A stretch of 64,000 nt of DNA from Segatella copri (GTDB taxonomy: Bacteria; Bacteroidota; Bacteroidia; Bacteroidales; Bacteroidaceae), in NCBI RefSeq assembly GCF_002224675.1, contig NZ_NMPZ01000019.1:1-64000 (forward strand), given 5' to 3'. Numbering within the stretch: position 1 is the first letter of the stretch; each line of letters begins with the position of its first letter. Below the pieces are notes generated by a model. That model saw only the letters and a list, made by a program, of their open reading frames with translations. It did no database searches and had not been told where the DNA came from. This document shows, piece by piece, positions 34,296-42,120 of this stretch. The position numbers and the translations under genes are program-made.

Positions 34296-34324
34296 GGAAA
34301 AATTCAACATTAATAATAAAGTCA

Positions 34325-34534
34325 ATGGATTTACGAAGTTACACCAAGCAGGAGTTAGCCCTGCTCTATTTTCCGGATTCCGACCCGGACGTGGCAAGAT
34401 CTCATCTGATGAGATGGATAGTAAGATGCACCCAGCTCTATGAGCAGCTGCTGAAGAGTGGATACACCAAGAACAGCAAGGAGTTCAATCCCCTGCAAGT
34501 ATCCTATATTTTCTTCCATTTGGGAGAGCCCTGA
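34325..34534 (+). CDS. DUF4248 family protein
   Basis: A 69-residue protein of the Bacteroidota family DUF4248 (starts MDLRSYTKQELALLYFP). It is found regularly between VirE-like and HU-like genes. The sequence looks like a short helical DNA- or protein-binding unit (SHLMRWIVRCTQLYEQLLKSGY). Function unknown. R2 hairpin repeats stand on both sides. Confidence 0.88.
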   Translation: MDLRSYTKQELALLYFPDSDPDVARSHLMRWIVRCTQLYEQLLKSGYTKNSKEFNPLQVSYIFFHLGEP

Positions 34535-34640
34535 TATTTATCAGTGATAATCGGTGAGTATCGTGGAGCAACATTGAGCATCGGTGAGTTGGGAATGAGA
34601 AATGTTGTATCTTTGCATTGTGATTCAGAAAGAGAAGTCC

Positions 34641-34760
34641 CACACGGATCTCACAGATCTCACGGATTCTTTTTCGTTGCAAGCAACGATTATTCTCATT
34701 TGGTCTCAATGGAAAAACTCCGAAGGAGTAAAAATCCGTGAGATCCGTGAGATCCGTGTG
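34641..34760 (+). repeat. Double-armed hairpin repeat R2, copy 3
   Basis: Same structure as copies 1 and 2; the loop segment TATTCTCATTTGGTCTCAAT is shared with copy 1 and differs from copies 2 and 4. It lies between the DUF4248 and HU-like genes. Confidence 0.9.
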
Positions 34761-34791
34761 AAAAAACAAAAACACTTAACATTTAAAAACT

Positions 34792-35346
34792 ATGTTGCTT
34801 TACGTACTAAAACTAAATCAGAACGCCAAGATGCCAGAGGCATACGGCAAGTACTACGCCTATCCAGTCATCACGCAGACGGTAGGTACCGACGGCCTGG
34901 CCGGACACATGGCTAGCCACAACACTCCTTTCTCCAAGGGAGCCATCAAGGGCATGATTACCGATATGGTATCGTGCATCAAGGAACTCACCTTGCAGGG
35001 TATCGCTGTGAAGATCGACGACCTCGCCATCTTCTCCATCGGCATCCGCAACAAGGAGGGAGCTGCCTCGGAGAAGGAGTTCACCATCGCCAAGAACATC
35101 GACGGCTTCCGTCTCCGTGCTCGTGGCACCGGTGAGTTCAGCGCCAAGACCATCAACCTCGATGCTACGCTGAAGAAGGCCTCTGCTCTGTTAGGGGATG
35201 GCACCACCACGGATACCAACCCGGATACCGGGAAGGATACCACTGGTGGAGACAACACCAGCCAAGGCGGTAGCGGAACCACAGGAGGTGACAACACCGA
35301 CCAGGGCGGTAGCGGAACCACAGGAGACGATAATGTAAGCTTGTAG
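34792..35346 (+). CDS. HU-like DNA-binding protein with repetitive tail
   Basis: A 184-residue member of the Bacteroidota HU-like DNA-binding family: a beta-rich start (YVLKLNQNAKMPEAYGKYYA), the helical and arm region to about residue 125, then a low-complexity Gly/Thr/Asp tail from about 135 built of TGGDNT(S/D)QGGSG units. It probably bends DNA at or near the locus. It is third in the VirE-DUF4248-HU-smalltalk-amidase module. Confidence 0.88.
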   Translation: MLLYVLKLNQNAKMPEAYGKYYAYPVITQTVGTDGLAGHMASHNTPFSKGAIKGMITDMVSCIKELTLQGIAVKIDDLAIFSIGIRNKEGAASEKEFTIAKNIDGFRLRARGTGEFSAKTINLDATLKKASALLGDGTTTDTNPDTGKDTTGGDNTSQGGSGTTGGDNTDQGGSGTTGDDNVSL

Positions 35347-35515
35347 TAAGCCTAGCCTCCTGGCATCTGAAACAAGAGAAAGCGCATCGGCAGGATGCAG
35401 TCCGGAGTAATCCGAGGGCACATCAGGAATGAGTTCATCACTCAACATTCAACATTGTCAATTCATCGCCCTGAACGGATGCTTGCTCATCCTGCCCGCT
35501 TCCTTCTTGGTTTCC

Positions 35516-35633
35516 CACACGGATCTCACGGATCTCACGGATTCTTTTTCGTTGCAAGCAACGGTTCTCACCTTGCCTCACAGTAAAAACTCCGAAGGAG
35601 TCGAAAATCCGTGAGATCCGTGAGATCCGTGTG
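35516..35633 (+). repeat. Double-armed hairpin repeat R2, copy 4
   Basis: Nearly identical to copy 2, including the inner segment GGTTCTCACCTTGCCTCACA. It lies between the HU-like gene and the smalltalk peptide gene. Confidence 0.9.
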
Positions 35634-35670
35634 GGAAAAATTCAACATTTAACATTCAAAATTAATCATC

Positions 35671-35766
35671 ATGAAAGTAAACTGGAAATCCGTCATCAAT
35701 TTCGTCATCACTGTCCTCACCGCCGTCCTCAGCTCTTTCTGCATGCAGAGCTGCGCCAACCTCTAA
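35671..35766 (+). CDS. Smalltalk protein (31 residues)
   Basis: A 31-residue peptide (MKVNWKSVINFVITVLTAVL then SSFCMQSCANL) with one hydrophobic helix and a C-terminal Cys pair that could act as a lipobox-like site. It matches the Bacteroidota smalltalk family, found between HU-like and amidase genes, as here. The function is not known. Confidence 0.88.
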   Translation: MKVNWKSVINFVITVLTAVLSSFCMQSCANL

Positions 35767-35781
35767 GTCGCTCACGGATCT

Positions 35782-36156
35782 TTACATCACTAGGCGATGA
35801 ATACCTTTTGCCATGTCATCAACATTAAAGTTTACCAATAAGCCAACTTTCTTATGTGCGATTTTGAGATACGTCATCAACTGCTTATAATGTACCGGAT
35901 GTAATTCTTCTACAGATTTCAGTTCAATAATCACCTTGTCTTCGACAAGAAGATCCAACCGATAATCACACGGAAGCTTTACTCCGTCATAGATGACTGG
36001 AAGCGGAACTTGCTGTTCTACCTTCAAGCCCTCCTTGCGAAGCTGATGAACCAAAGACTCCTCATAAATCTGCTCAAAAAGACCTGGTCCCCAATAGTTG
36101 TAAACTTCAAAGATTGCACCGCGAATCTTATAAGTCAAATCGCCATATAATAACAT
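35782..36156 (-). CDS. GxxExxY family protein
   Basis: A 124-residue protein with the family motif GPGLFEQIYEE (about 24-34) and a PD-(D/E)XK-like core: DYRLDLLVEDKVIIELKSV. The fold suggests a nuclease, but activity has not been shown to my knowledge. It is the only minus-strand gene in the VirE module. Ends of the R2 hairpin repeat flank it (CTCACGGATCT at 35774-35784 and a full right arm at 36192-36221), as if it replaced the middle of an R2 element. Confidence 0.88.
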   Translation of the reverse strand: MLLYGDLTYKIRGAIFEVYNYWGPGLFEQIYEESLVHQLRKEGLKVEQQVPLPVIYDGVKLPCDYRLDLLVEDKVIIELKSVEELHPVHYKQLMTYLKIAHKKVGLLVNFNVDDMAKGIHRLVM

Positions 36157-36191
36157 AAGCCATAAAAAAGACTCACACCCATCTTAAACGG

Positions 36192-36221
36192 AAAATCCGT
36201 GAGATCTGTGAGATCCGTGTG
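36192..36221 (+). repeat. R2 repeat, right arm only
   Basis: AAAATCCGTGAGATC-type arm ending AGATCCGTGTG, 35 bases upstream of the start side of the GxxExxY gene. The matching left arm is reduced to CTCACGGATCT at 35774. Confidence 0.75.
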
Positions 36222-36260
36222 CAAAATTAAACATTAATTCTTAATAATCCAAAGAAAGCA

Positions 36261-36695
36261 ATGAAGAATCCAAGAAAAATCGATCTGATTGTGGTACATT
36301 GCAGTGCCACACGTGTAAACCAGGACTTCCCAGTAGAAGCCTTGGAAGCCTGCCACAAGGCACGTGGTTTCCACTCCATCGGTTACCACTATTACATTAC
36401 GAAGGATGGCATGGTCTATCCCTGCCGTCCAGAAACCGAGGTGGGTGCTCACGCCCGCCACTACAACGCCCACAGCATCGGAATCTGCTACGAGGGTGGT
36501 CTCGACGAGAAAGGCAAGCCTGCCGACACTCGCACTCCAGCCCAGAAGGATTCTCTGGAAGACCTCCTCTACGGTCTCTCCCTCGACTATCCCGATGCCA
36601 AGATCCTAGGCCATCGCGACCTCCCCTGGGTCCGCAAGAGCTGTCCTTGCTTCGATGTCAAGGAATGGCTGAAGGAAATCGACTTCCATCTCTAG
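36261..36695 (+). CDS. N-acetylmuramoyl-L-alanine amidase
   Basis: A 144-residue zinc amidase of the PGRP/AmpD fold that cuts the bond between MurNAc and the stem peptide. Zinc ligands are visible in DLIVVHCSAT (His near residue 12), AHARHYNAHSIGICYEG and the late GHRDLPWVRKSCPCFD. There is no signal peptide. Last gene of the VirE module; the family is also used as phage endolysin. Confidence 0.92.
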   Translation: MKNPRKIDLIVVHCSATRVNQDFPVEALEACHKARGFHSIGYHYYITKDGMVYPCRPETEVGAHARHYNAHSIGICYEGGLDEKGKPADTRTPAQKDSLEDLLYGLSLDYPDAKILGHRDLPWVRKSCPCFDVKEWLKEIDFHL

Positions 36696-36726
36696 AAAGC
36701 CCGAACAGACCCCAGAAATTCGTGAG

Positions 36727-36807
36727 ATTCGTGTTCAAAATCATCCCAGCTTGTAAGTCCTAAAAAGCTTATGGGTTGGGATTTTTTCTTTGTTTATTCA
36801 CATCATT
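36727..36807 (+). repeat. 81-bp direct repeat, left copy
   Basis: Identical over 81 bases to 38782-38862, beginning ATTCGTGTTCAAAATCATCC and ending TTGTTTATTCACATCATT. Similarity continues upstream (CGAACAG...GAAATTCGTG). The two copies bracket the two-gene ATPase cassette. Confidence 0.92.
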
Positions 36808-36809
36808 CG

Positions 36810-37493
36810 TCACCACTTATATTCAGAAGGAAATTTTACTTGGACAAATCTGAAATTGTGCCCAATAATGGAAATCTCCTTGGCTAAAGTTCCACTATTC
36901 GCAGAGGGAGTCCTCATAAACGCCAACATATTTCTAGCGGCATCTCCACGTAGAGGAGTTACGTCAGGAGCATAATAATCTCTCCAACCAAACAGGCAGA
37001 TTTTCTCTGGAAAAGTCAATATGTAATGAGCCATCAATGGGTCTAACAATAATCGTTCCAAGGATTTCTTCATCTGTGCAGAAGCCTTGGCTCTCTTGCC
37101 CAAAGGATACTTGCCATCATTGGGATTGACATACTTCTCTTCGGAGCAAGTCAAATCACAAAAGGCAATTTTGTTATGCTCGTCCGTTGCATCGACCAAT
37201 AAGTAATCGCACCTATCCCTCATCGCAGCTACAGTATTATCAAATTGATTGACATACTTCTCAAAATCCACAATGGCTACAGGACTGGCAGATGTATCCA
37301 GTCTCAAATTAACCCTGTCACATTGAGCACGACGTGGACGGTGTCCTTGACAATCATCACAAGCCTTGGAGTCTGACAATTCGACAAGCCCCCTATGGAT
37401 AGTCATATCAACAACCACCCCATGGGTATCCAAGTCATACTCCTGAGGATAATGCACTTGCAGCAATCGGTCTATCAACAATTCGTCTCTCAT
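36810..37493 (-). CDS. Unknown partner protein of an AAA ATPase
   Basis: A 227-residue protein not recognised. It holds a Cys cluster CDDCQGHRPRRAQC (about 41-54) that could bind zinc, and a later CDYLLVDATDEHNKIAFCDL stretch that vaguely recalls PD-(D/E)XK cores. Its start overlaps the end of the ATPase gene by ATGA, so the two proteins are made together. The C-terminus lies two bases from the left 81-bp repeat. By context it may be the effector of a two-gene defence or toxin system. Confidence 0.6.
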   Translation of the reverse strand: MRDELLIDRLLQVHYPQEYDLDTHGVVVDMTIHRGLVELSDSKACDDCQGHRPRRAQCDRVNLRLDTSASPVAIVDFEKYVNQFDNTVAAMRDRCDYLLVDATDEHNKIAFCDLTCSEEKYVNPNDGKYPLGKRAKASAQMKKSLERLLLDPLMAHYILTFPEKICLFGWRDYYAPDVTPLRGDAARNMLAFMRTPSANSGTLAKEISIIGHNFRFVQVKFPSEYKW

Positions 37494-38653
37494 CTGCTCA
37501 ACTCGTTAAACTCATTATATATGGCAGACATCATCTCTGTCAAGTCGTATGTATCAACCAGAGCTTTTCCTTCCTCATCCGTTGCCATGAGAGTTTGAGC
37601 ATTTCCATCGTATATTCTATATACTGCCAAATCCTCAGGCTCAACTCTCGCACGATCCGCAGCCGTTTGACGAATCAAAACGTTCAAGTAGTTCAAGATA
37701 TAAGGACTATGTGTAGCCATTATAATTCCCATCTTACGGTCATTGGAAGAAGCTGCATTAACTGTCTTCACCAAATCATCTATTAAGCGGCACTGAGCAT
37801 CTGGGAAAAGACTAAGTTCAGGCTCCTCTAAATGAATATGCACATACTTTGGTAAGTCAGCCAGCTCGATAACCGGAGAAAACTTAGTCAACAATTCGTT
37901 GTCATAAAGGTAGTCAAGCACAGACCGACGGAAAGCCTCCTTAAAGGAATAATCCTTGGCAAAATGCTGCACGATGACGGAAAGAGGAGTGGATGTTTGG
38001 ATACCAGATGAAGCCTGGGTAAGCTCTATTGGAGCATAGGCATCGTTAACAGGCATAACAGTTAATTTAACAGGACGTCCCTTAGGATGTTTCACGGAAA
38101 GTTTCAGTCCCAAATAAGAGAGATCATATTCCTTGTCATCCTTCACCGCCTGGGCAAAGTCATTCATAGTCTCATGAAAATAAAATCCCAAAGACGCATT
38201 CTTATTCGTCAAGGCATTAGCCGTCCATGAAGGGATGACATTTCTATTCTCCGAGACAAAAGACTCTTTCCAAAAGGTCAAATCTTCTTCACTTATCTCA
38301 GGCAAGAGCGTACGCTTAATCTTGGAATTGCCATACTCTATGCTATACACATTACCAGAATCTGCATGCACCTCATATCGTATATATGAATTACTCTGAA
38401 AGAAAGCCACAAGATTAGTAGTCTTTACCAAAGACTCGAAGCGTATTCTGAAAGGAGAGTTTGTTATTTTCGAATGTTTTAAAAAAGATCGAATATTAGC
38501 TCGCTTATATAGATAGCGCATTAGGACAAGTACCTTCATCAGTGTACTTTTCCCGATGGCAGACTCACCTATAAGAACTGTAAGAGGAAGAATCTCCAAC
38601 TGTTCAATATGGCGAAGCGGTCCAACATTGTGTATGGTAATATATTCCTTCAT
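37490..38653 (-). CDS. AAA/ABC-type ATPase (OLD-like AAA_15/21), cassette gene 1
   Basis: A 387-residue ATPase of the OLD/RecF-like superfamily. Walker A GESAIGKST (29-37), a signature region with ASSGIQTSTPL, Walker B YVHIHLEEPELSLFPD and the H-loop IMATHSPYIL are all present. Unlike OLD it has no TOPRIM domain; that role may be taken by the 227-residue partner coupled behind it. It has its own promoter (38729-38699), and the pair is bracketed by direct repeats. Confidence 0.85.
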   Translation of the reverse strand: MKEYITIHNVGPLRHIEQLEILPLTVLIGESAIGKSTLMKVLVLMRYLYKRANIRSFLKHSKITNSPFRIRFESLVKTTNLVAFFQSNSYIRYEVHADSGNVYSIEYGNSKIKRTLLPEISEEDLTFWKESFVSENRNVIPSWTANALTNKNASLGFYFHETMNDFAQAVKDDKEYDLSYLGLKLSVKHPKGRPVKLTVMPVNDAYAPIELTQASSGIQTSTPLSVIVQHFAKDYSFKEAFRRSVLDYLYDNELLTKFSPVIELADLPKYVHIHLEEPELSLFPDAQCRLIDDLVKTVNAASSNDRKMGIIMATHSPYILNYLNVLIRQTAADRARVEPEDLAVYRIYDGNAQTLMATDEEGKALVDTYDLTEMMSAIYNEFNELSR

Positions 38654-38698
38654 ATACTTTTTCTGATTGTATTCACTAAAAAAACATTTTTATGGTTG

Positions 38699-38729
38699 CA
38701 AAATTACATTTTTTTATTGAAACGACCAA
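38699..38729 (-). promoter_or_regulatory. Promoter of the ATPase cassette
   Basis: On the minus strand TTG (38729-38727), 20 bases, TAATTTTG (38706-38699). Confidence 0.65.
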
Positions 38730-38781
38730 GCAAAAGAAGAAAAAAGACCGAACAGGTCCTGAAATTCGTGTTATTCGAGTT

Positions 38782-38862
38782 ATTCGTGTTCAAAATCATC
38801 CCAGCTTGTAAGTCCTAAAAAGCTTATGGGTTGGGATTTTTTCTTTGTTTATTCACATCATT
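38782..38862 (+). repeat. 81-bp direct repeat, right copy
   Basis: Identical to 36727-36807. Contains CCCAGCTTGTAAGTCC and a T-rich ATTTTTTC stretch, so it may also act as a weak terminator on the plus strand. Confidence 0.92.
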
Positions 38863-38906
38863 TCTCTCCCCCATCAGCACTCTCATCACACTTGGCATAT
38901 ACATTC

Positions 38907-39023
38907 TCATCCCCCAATACGAATGTCCTGCATCAATCTGCTCAACGGACGTTTATGTATTTCTTTACTTTCACTATATGTTCCCAAGACAAACCTCTTC
39001 AAATTTTCATCAGTCAAGTTAAG
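38907..39023 (-). pseudogene. Relic of an unknown gene
   Basis: A start-less open frame of 38 codons (LNLTDENLKRFVLGTYSESK then a basic end and TGA). It looks protein-like in composition but is cut by the R1 repeat on its upstream side. No family recognised. Confidence 0.35.
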
Positions 39024-39025
39024 TT

Positions 39026-39174
39026 TTCCCCAGGCGGTCCCAGCCCGCATAATCTGGCGTAGACCTTTGATGGTCCGCCAACCTTAGAGCGTAGCGGTTC
39101 TGAGCACCGGAGGGCGGTTTCCCTCTTCTTCCCTGAGGGGAGAAGACCGAGATGAGAGGTGGAGCCTTCCTTAC
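39026..39174 (+). repeat. Interspersed repeat R1, copy D
   Basis: GGCGGTCCCAGCCCGCATAA to GGTGGAGCCTTCC. Its right end cuts directly into the last codons of the YafQ-like toxin remnant, so the repeat and the remnant share a junction. Confidence 0.82.
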
Positions 39175-39250
39175 TATGAGAACCAGTATTAGTCATCACT
39201 AAAACCAGCTCATCATTATATTGTTTCCATATCAACAGCCAATCTGGCAT
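39175..39250 (-). pseudogene. 3' remnant of a YafQ/RelE-family toxin, second copy
   Basis: MPDWLLIWKQYNDELVLVMT followed by NTGSHS, then straight into R1 repeat sequence. It lacks the 5' two thirds and the last residues. It is nearly identical to the remnant at 29418 but keeps TGG for tryptophan. Confidence 0.7.
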
Positions 39251-39254
39251 AATA

Positions 39255-39389
39255 CTACATTCCCAACTTTTCAAACATATCATCAGCACTTTCATACTCC
39301 GTCACTCTACCATGACGAATATCATCCATTGCTTCTTCTATTCCAGCCATAACACTATTATCTTCCACCTGTATAGTTAATGTTGCCAT
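39255..39389 (-). CDS. Antitoxin-like protein, second copy (44 residues)
   Basis: MATLTIQVEDNSVMAGIEEA to DDMFEKLGM, 44 residues, about 90 percent alike to the gene at 29473 over its length. The stop codon comes before the toxin remnant. A promoter with TTG (39451-39449), 20 bases and TACTTTTG (39428-39421) is well formed, so the orphan could still be expressed. Confidence 0.6.
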   Translation of the reverse strand: MATLTIQVEDNSVMAGIEEAMDDIRHGRVTEYESADDMFEKLGM

Positions 39390-39499
39390 AACCTATAATT
39401 TTAAACGTTAAACTTTTCCGCAAAAGTACGCTTTTTTATTGAAACCACCAAGAAAAAAGCCGAAAATCTGCAAGCTATCAGCAAATTACGAAATGCGCC

Positions 39500-39775
39500 A
39501 GCCGACAAGCACTCGCAACTCTGTTGCGCCAAACAATCGCAATTTTATTGCGTAAGCCCTCCCAGCCAGCCCCTTGTGGGCACAGGCTCCGCTGGCTGAC
39601 CAAAACTCTGGCGGCGCTATAGCAGAGCCAGCTACATCCTCTCGTCCCTGAGGTTTCTGTCCCCCAGAACTGGGGGAACCGAAGGGGGCGTAAAGACTAT
39701 TGAAGAGAGGCTTGGAGAGAAAGGTGGAGCCTTCCTTAAGGGTAAGGAAGGACGGGTAGGTTTTCGAAAAACATC
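39500..39775 (+). repeat. Rearranged R1-type repeat with GC-rich insert
   Basis: Parts of R1 (GGTGGAGCCTTCCTTAAGGG, GGTTTTCGAAAA, GAACCGAAGGGGGC) follow a GC-rich segment with CGCCAGCC-type and TTGCG palindromic stretches. No gene in 39396-39859. Confidence 0.6.
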
Positions 39776-39859
39776 TCCTTTTCGAAGTATTCCTTTGTTT
39801 CCATAATCCTGATTTTTAAGAATTCGGATGCAAAGGTAAATACTTAATGTGTTAAAACC

Positions 39860-39991
39860 TTACGCTGTAATGGTGATATACCGACGGTTGCGAGCATTTG
39901 CAGACTCACGCATCTCCTTCGCCTCATTGTCGCCGATTACAACCTCGGCGAACTTTGGCTTGCCGTTTAATTGTTTCTTGCCTTGTACCAT
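39860..39991 (-). CDS. Small basic hypothetical protein (43 residues)
   Basis: 43 residues, MVQGKKQLNGKPKFAEVVIG then NRRYITITA. A good promoter lies upstream (TTG 40048-40046, 20 bases, TACCTTTG 40025-40018). Not recognised; size and context suggest an antitoxin-like or orphan gene. Confidence 0.5.
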   Translation of the reverse strand: MVQGKKQLNGKPKFAEVVIGDNEAKEMRESANARNRRYITITA

Positions 39992-40017
39992 AATTTGAAC
40001 AGTTTAAAATCACGGTG

Positions 40018-40048
40018 CAAAGGTACGAAACTTTTTCTAGGCACACAA
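40018..40048 (-). promoter_or_regulatory. Promoter of the 43-residue gene
   Basis: TTG, 20-base spacer, TACCTTTG on the minus strand, about 27 bases before the ATG at 39991. Confidence 0.6.
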
Positions 40049-40067
40049 TACGGCATTCACCGAAGAC

Positions 40068-40154
40068 TTACCGTTCATTTTCCTCTGCCTCACGAACAAA
40101 TCGTTCGGCAGTCTCACCTGTCAAAACAGGAATGCTTCTTATCTCTAATACCAT
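40068..40154 (-). pseudogene. Truncated antitoxin of the GNAT-module type (28 residues)
   Basis: MVLEIRSIPVLTGETAERFV then REAEENER and TAA. It matches the first 27 residues of the antitoxin-like protein at 28762 and stops early. No toxin follows. Ribosome site GGAGAAG is present. Confidence 0.55.
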
Positions 40155-40259
40155 AATCTTCTCCTTTTAAGCGTTTAACAGAATTAGGTTGCAAAATACA
40201 TTTTTCCCCTCACAATGCCAAACTTCTTGTTTTATTTTAACGTAAAACAAGCGTAAACG

Positions 40260-41057
40260 TCATTTTTGCCATAACATACTAAACGCATAATCCTTATAGG
40301 CAATACAATATTCATAAAACTCCAATCTGTTTTGTTCTTCTTCATATGTATCAAAGCAATCTCCAGCATAAACAATTTCGTCTTGCTTACAACAACTTTC
40401 ATCATGATTGAAGAAATAATCCCCCATAACAGTATTCTCAGGAACTTTATTCGTGCCGTATTTAAGCCTATAAAATGGAAAGTCATCACTCTTCATCTGC
40501 CACCTGACTTTTCCTTTTTGAGAAAATACCAACATGATGGGAACAATATTGAACTTCAGATATCGTAAAGCACACGCAGAGAAACTTACATTATATTTGT
40601 CTGCAACAGATTTGACCAAATCGCCTGATAAAACTTTACCTGCAAAATCAGATTTAAACTGCGTTGTTGGCATGAGTAAGTTCGCAGCGAACTCATCAGC
40701 TTCCCGCTCCACCAACCAATCCTCATTTTTACCAAAAGGTTCATAACGATGAATATGAGGTGACATGATTCCATTTTGCAAAGCTCGCCTATGATGATCT
40801 ATAAAATAGTGACCAAGTTCATGTGCAAGAGTGAAACGCCCTTTAGTATTATTCTCGGCATTGTGTCTTGCCGTATTGATATGCATGTAAAACATGTCTT
40901 GCTCTGCCTCATACCATGTCATTCCATCAAAGGTGTTTGTTCCATAGTCATCAAATATGACACAAATACCTTCGTCTTTAGCAATTTCCATCAAAGGGAT
41001 AGGAATGGGATAGAACGAGCCAATGTCTTCTATGACAACTTGACAAGATTTATTCAT
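40260..41057 (-). CDS. ImmA/IrrE family metallopeptidase
   Basis: A 265-residue zinc metallopeptidase. The active site is HELGHYFIDHH (79-89) and a third ligand region EREADEFAANLLMP follows near residue 115. IrrE/ImmA proteins cut a repressor to switch on genes of mobile elements or stress responses. Here the linked genes encode a small protein and a sigma factor, in the order sigma - small protein - peptidase with overlaps of 4 and 8 bases, so one of those may be the substrate. Confidence 0.9.
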   Translation of the reverse strand: MNKSCQVVIEDIGSFYPIPIPLMEIAKDEGICVIFDDYGTNTFDGMTWYEAEQDMFYMHINTARHNAENNTKGRFTLAHELGHYFIDHHRRALQNGIMSPHIHRYEPFGKNEDWLVEREADEFAANLLMPTTQFKSDFAGKVLSGDLVKSVADKYNVSFSACALRYLKFNIVPIMLVFSQKGKVRWQMKSDDFPFYRLKYGTNKVPENTVMGDYFFNHDESCCKQDEIVYAGDCFDTYEEEQNRLEFYEYCIAYKDYAFSMLWQK

Positions 41058-41391
41058 TTTTATTGTCTTTATTATGCTGTCTCTTCATTTTATCCAATAC
41101 ATCCTTTGGCAATTTGTCAAAGTTACGAGCTGCCATGGAATACTCCTGCTTTATATCCTCTGCAACTTTTGCCCGTTCAAGAATATGATTGCTTTCAACA
41201 TATTGGTAATCCGTCACCACATGACATGCACCTCTCAGAATCATATCAACATCAACATAACGATTTTCTATACGAGATTTGTAATCATCGTACATTTCGT
41301 CGAAGAAATCCAATTCTTCTTCATTGCGAGGAGGAAGGTAACCTGTTGAACACAGTAGTACATCCCATTCTTCAATTGTCAAATCTTTCAT
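41050..41391 (-). CDS. Small acidic protein between sigma factor and ImmA/IrrE
   Basis: A 113-residue, mostly helical acidic protein (DLTIEEWDVLLCSTGYLPPR, later a basic end DKMKRQHNKDNKNE). It overlaps the sigma gene by four bases and the peptidase gene by eight. Not recognised. An anti-sigma or adaptor role, with cleavage by the peptidase, is an inference from gene order. Confidence 0.6.
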   Translation of the reverse strand: MKDLTIEEWDVLLCSTGYLPPRNEEELDFFDEMYDDYKSRIENRYVDVDMILRGACHVVTDYQYVESNHILERAKVAEDIKQEYSMAARNFDKLPKDVLDKMKRQHNKDNKNE

Positions 41392-42044
41392 GCCTTTAAT
41401 AAGTTTAAATCATTAAGAGTTTCACATGCCTCTTTCTTATATACCCTAATCGTTGTCTGAGTCACATCAAGACGCTTCCGTAATTTCTCCAACAACTTTC
41501 TTGGGAGTTTCTTACCACTCGTCTGATACGCCTTATATGTCAAATAGATAATACGATGCTTCTCATCAAGAGCTGATATTTTCTTTTCCATACAGCTAAC
41601 GTATTGTATTTTTTGCTCAGGTGTTAAATATGACAAATGAAAAGAGTCCACGAAATCTTCAGCATTTTCGATAACAGACAAGTCTTCATCGGATTTAATC
41701 TGTGCGCACACACCATGCCTTGCAAAATGATACATCTGTGACACTGCTATTCTGATAAGCCAGACAACAATTGCTTTTTCCTGATCCTTATAATAAGACT
41801 TGTTCATGTCAAACGTGGGATAAAGCCAAACCTTATTGAAAGCACATTGAATGGCCTCAAAAGCAACTTTTTCATCATAGCCATTTTTATTTGCAATAAT
41901 GTCAACTTGCTTATTGATCTTGCTCTCAAAGACTTCTACGAATAAGCGAAAAGCCTTGGCTGCCGCCTCTTCATCTTCTTTTTTACGAGCAATTATCTTC
42001 AACAGTTGGACACCATCAAGAGAACATTCATCTTTTTTATTCAT
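41388..42044 (-). CDS. Sigma-70 family (ECF-like) RNA polymerase sigma factor
   Basis: 218 residues from ATG 42044. Region 2 (about 30-120, VAFEAIQCAFNKVWLYPTFD and IAVSQMYHFAR) and region 4 with a helix-turn-helix at the end (LPRKLLEKLRKRLDVTQTTIRVYKKEACETL) are visible. The open frame starts 14 codons earlier, but MNKKDEC is the natural start. First gene of the sigma - small protein - metalloprotease operon. The divergent HNH-like gene starts 76 bases away. Confidence 0.75.
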   Translation of the reverse strand: MNKKDECSLDGVQLLKIIARKKEDEEAAAKAFRLFVEVFESKINKQVDIIANKNGYDEKVAFEAIQCAFNKVWLYPTFDMNKSYYKDQEKAIVVWLIRIAVSQMYHFARHGVCAQIKSDEDLSVIENAEDFVDSFHLSYLTPEQKIQYVSCMEKKISALDEKHRIIYLTYKAYQTSGKKLPRKLLEKLRKRLDVTQTTIRVYKKEACETLNDLNLLKA

Positions 42045-42120
42045 TGTTTCTATCAAAACTAACGGTTTTGGTATAAAGACGAGCACTCAACGAAGAATGC
42101 TCATAAAATTTATCATAAAT

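Noticed and set aside
35200..35340. Short repeats at the end of the HU-like gene as possible DNA sites
   Set aside because: They encode the in-frame TGGDNT/QGGSG repeats of the protein tail, so protein-level repetition explains them.
30719..35633. Could the R2 copies be a CRISPR array?
   Set aside because: The copies are separated by whole genes, have inverted arms and inner hairpins, no uniform spacers and no cas genes.
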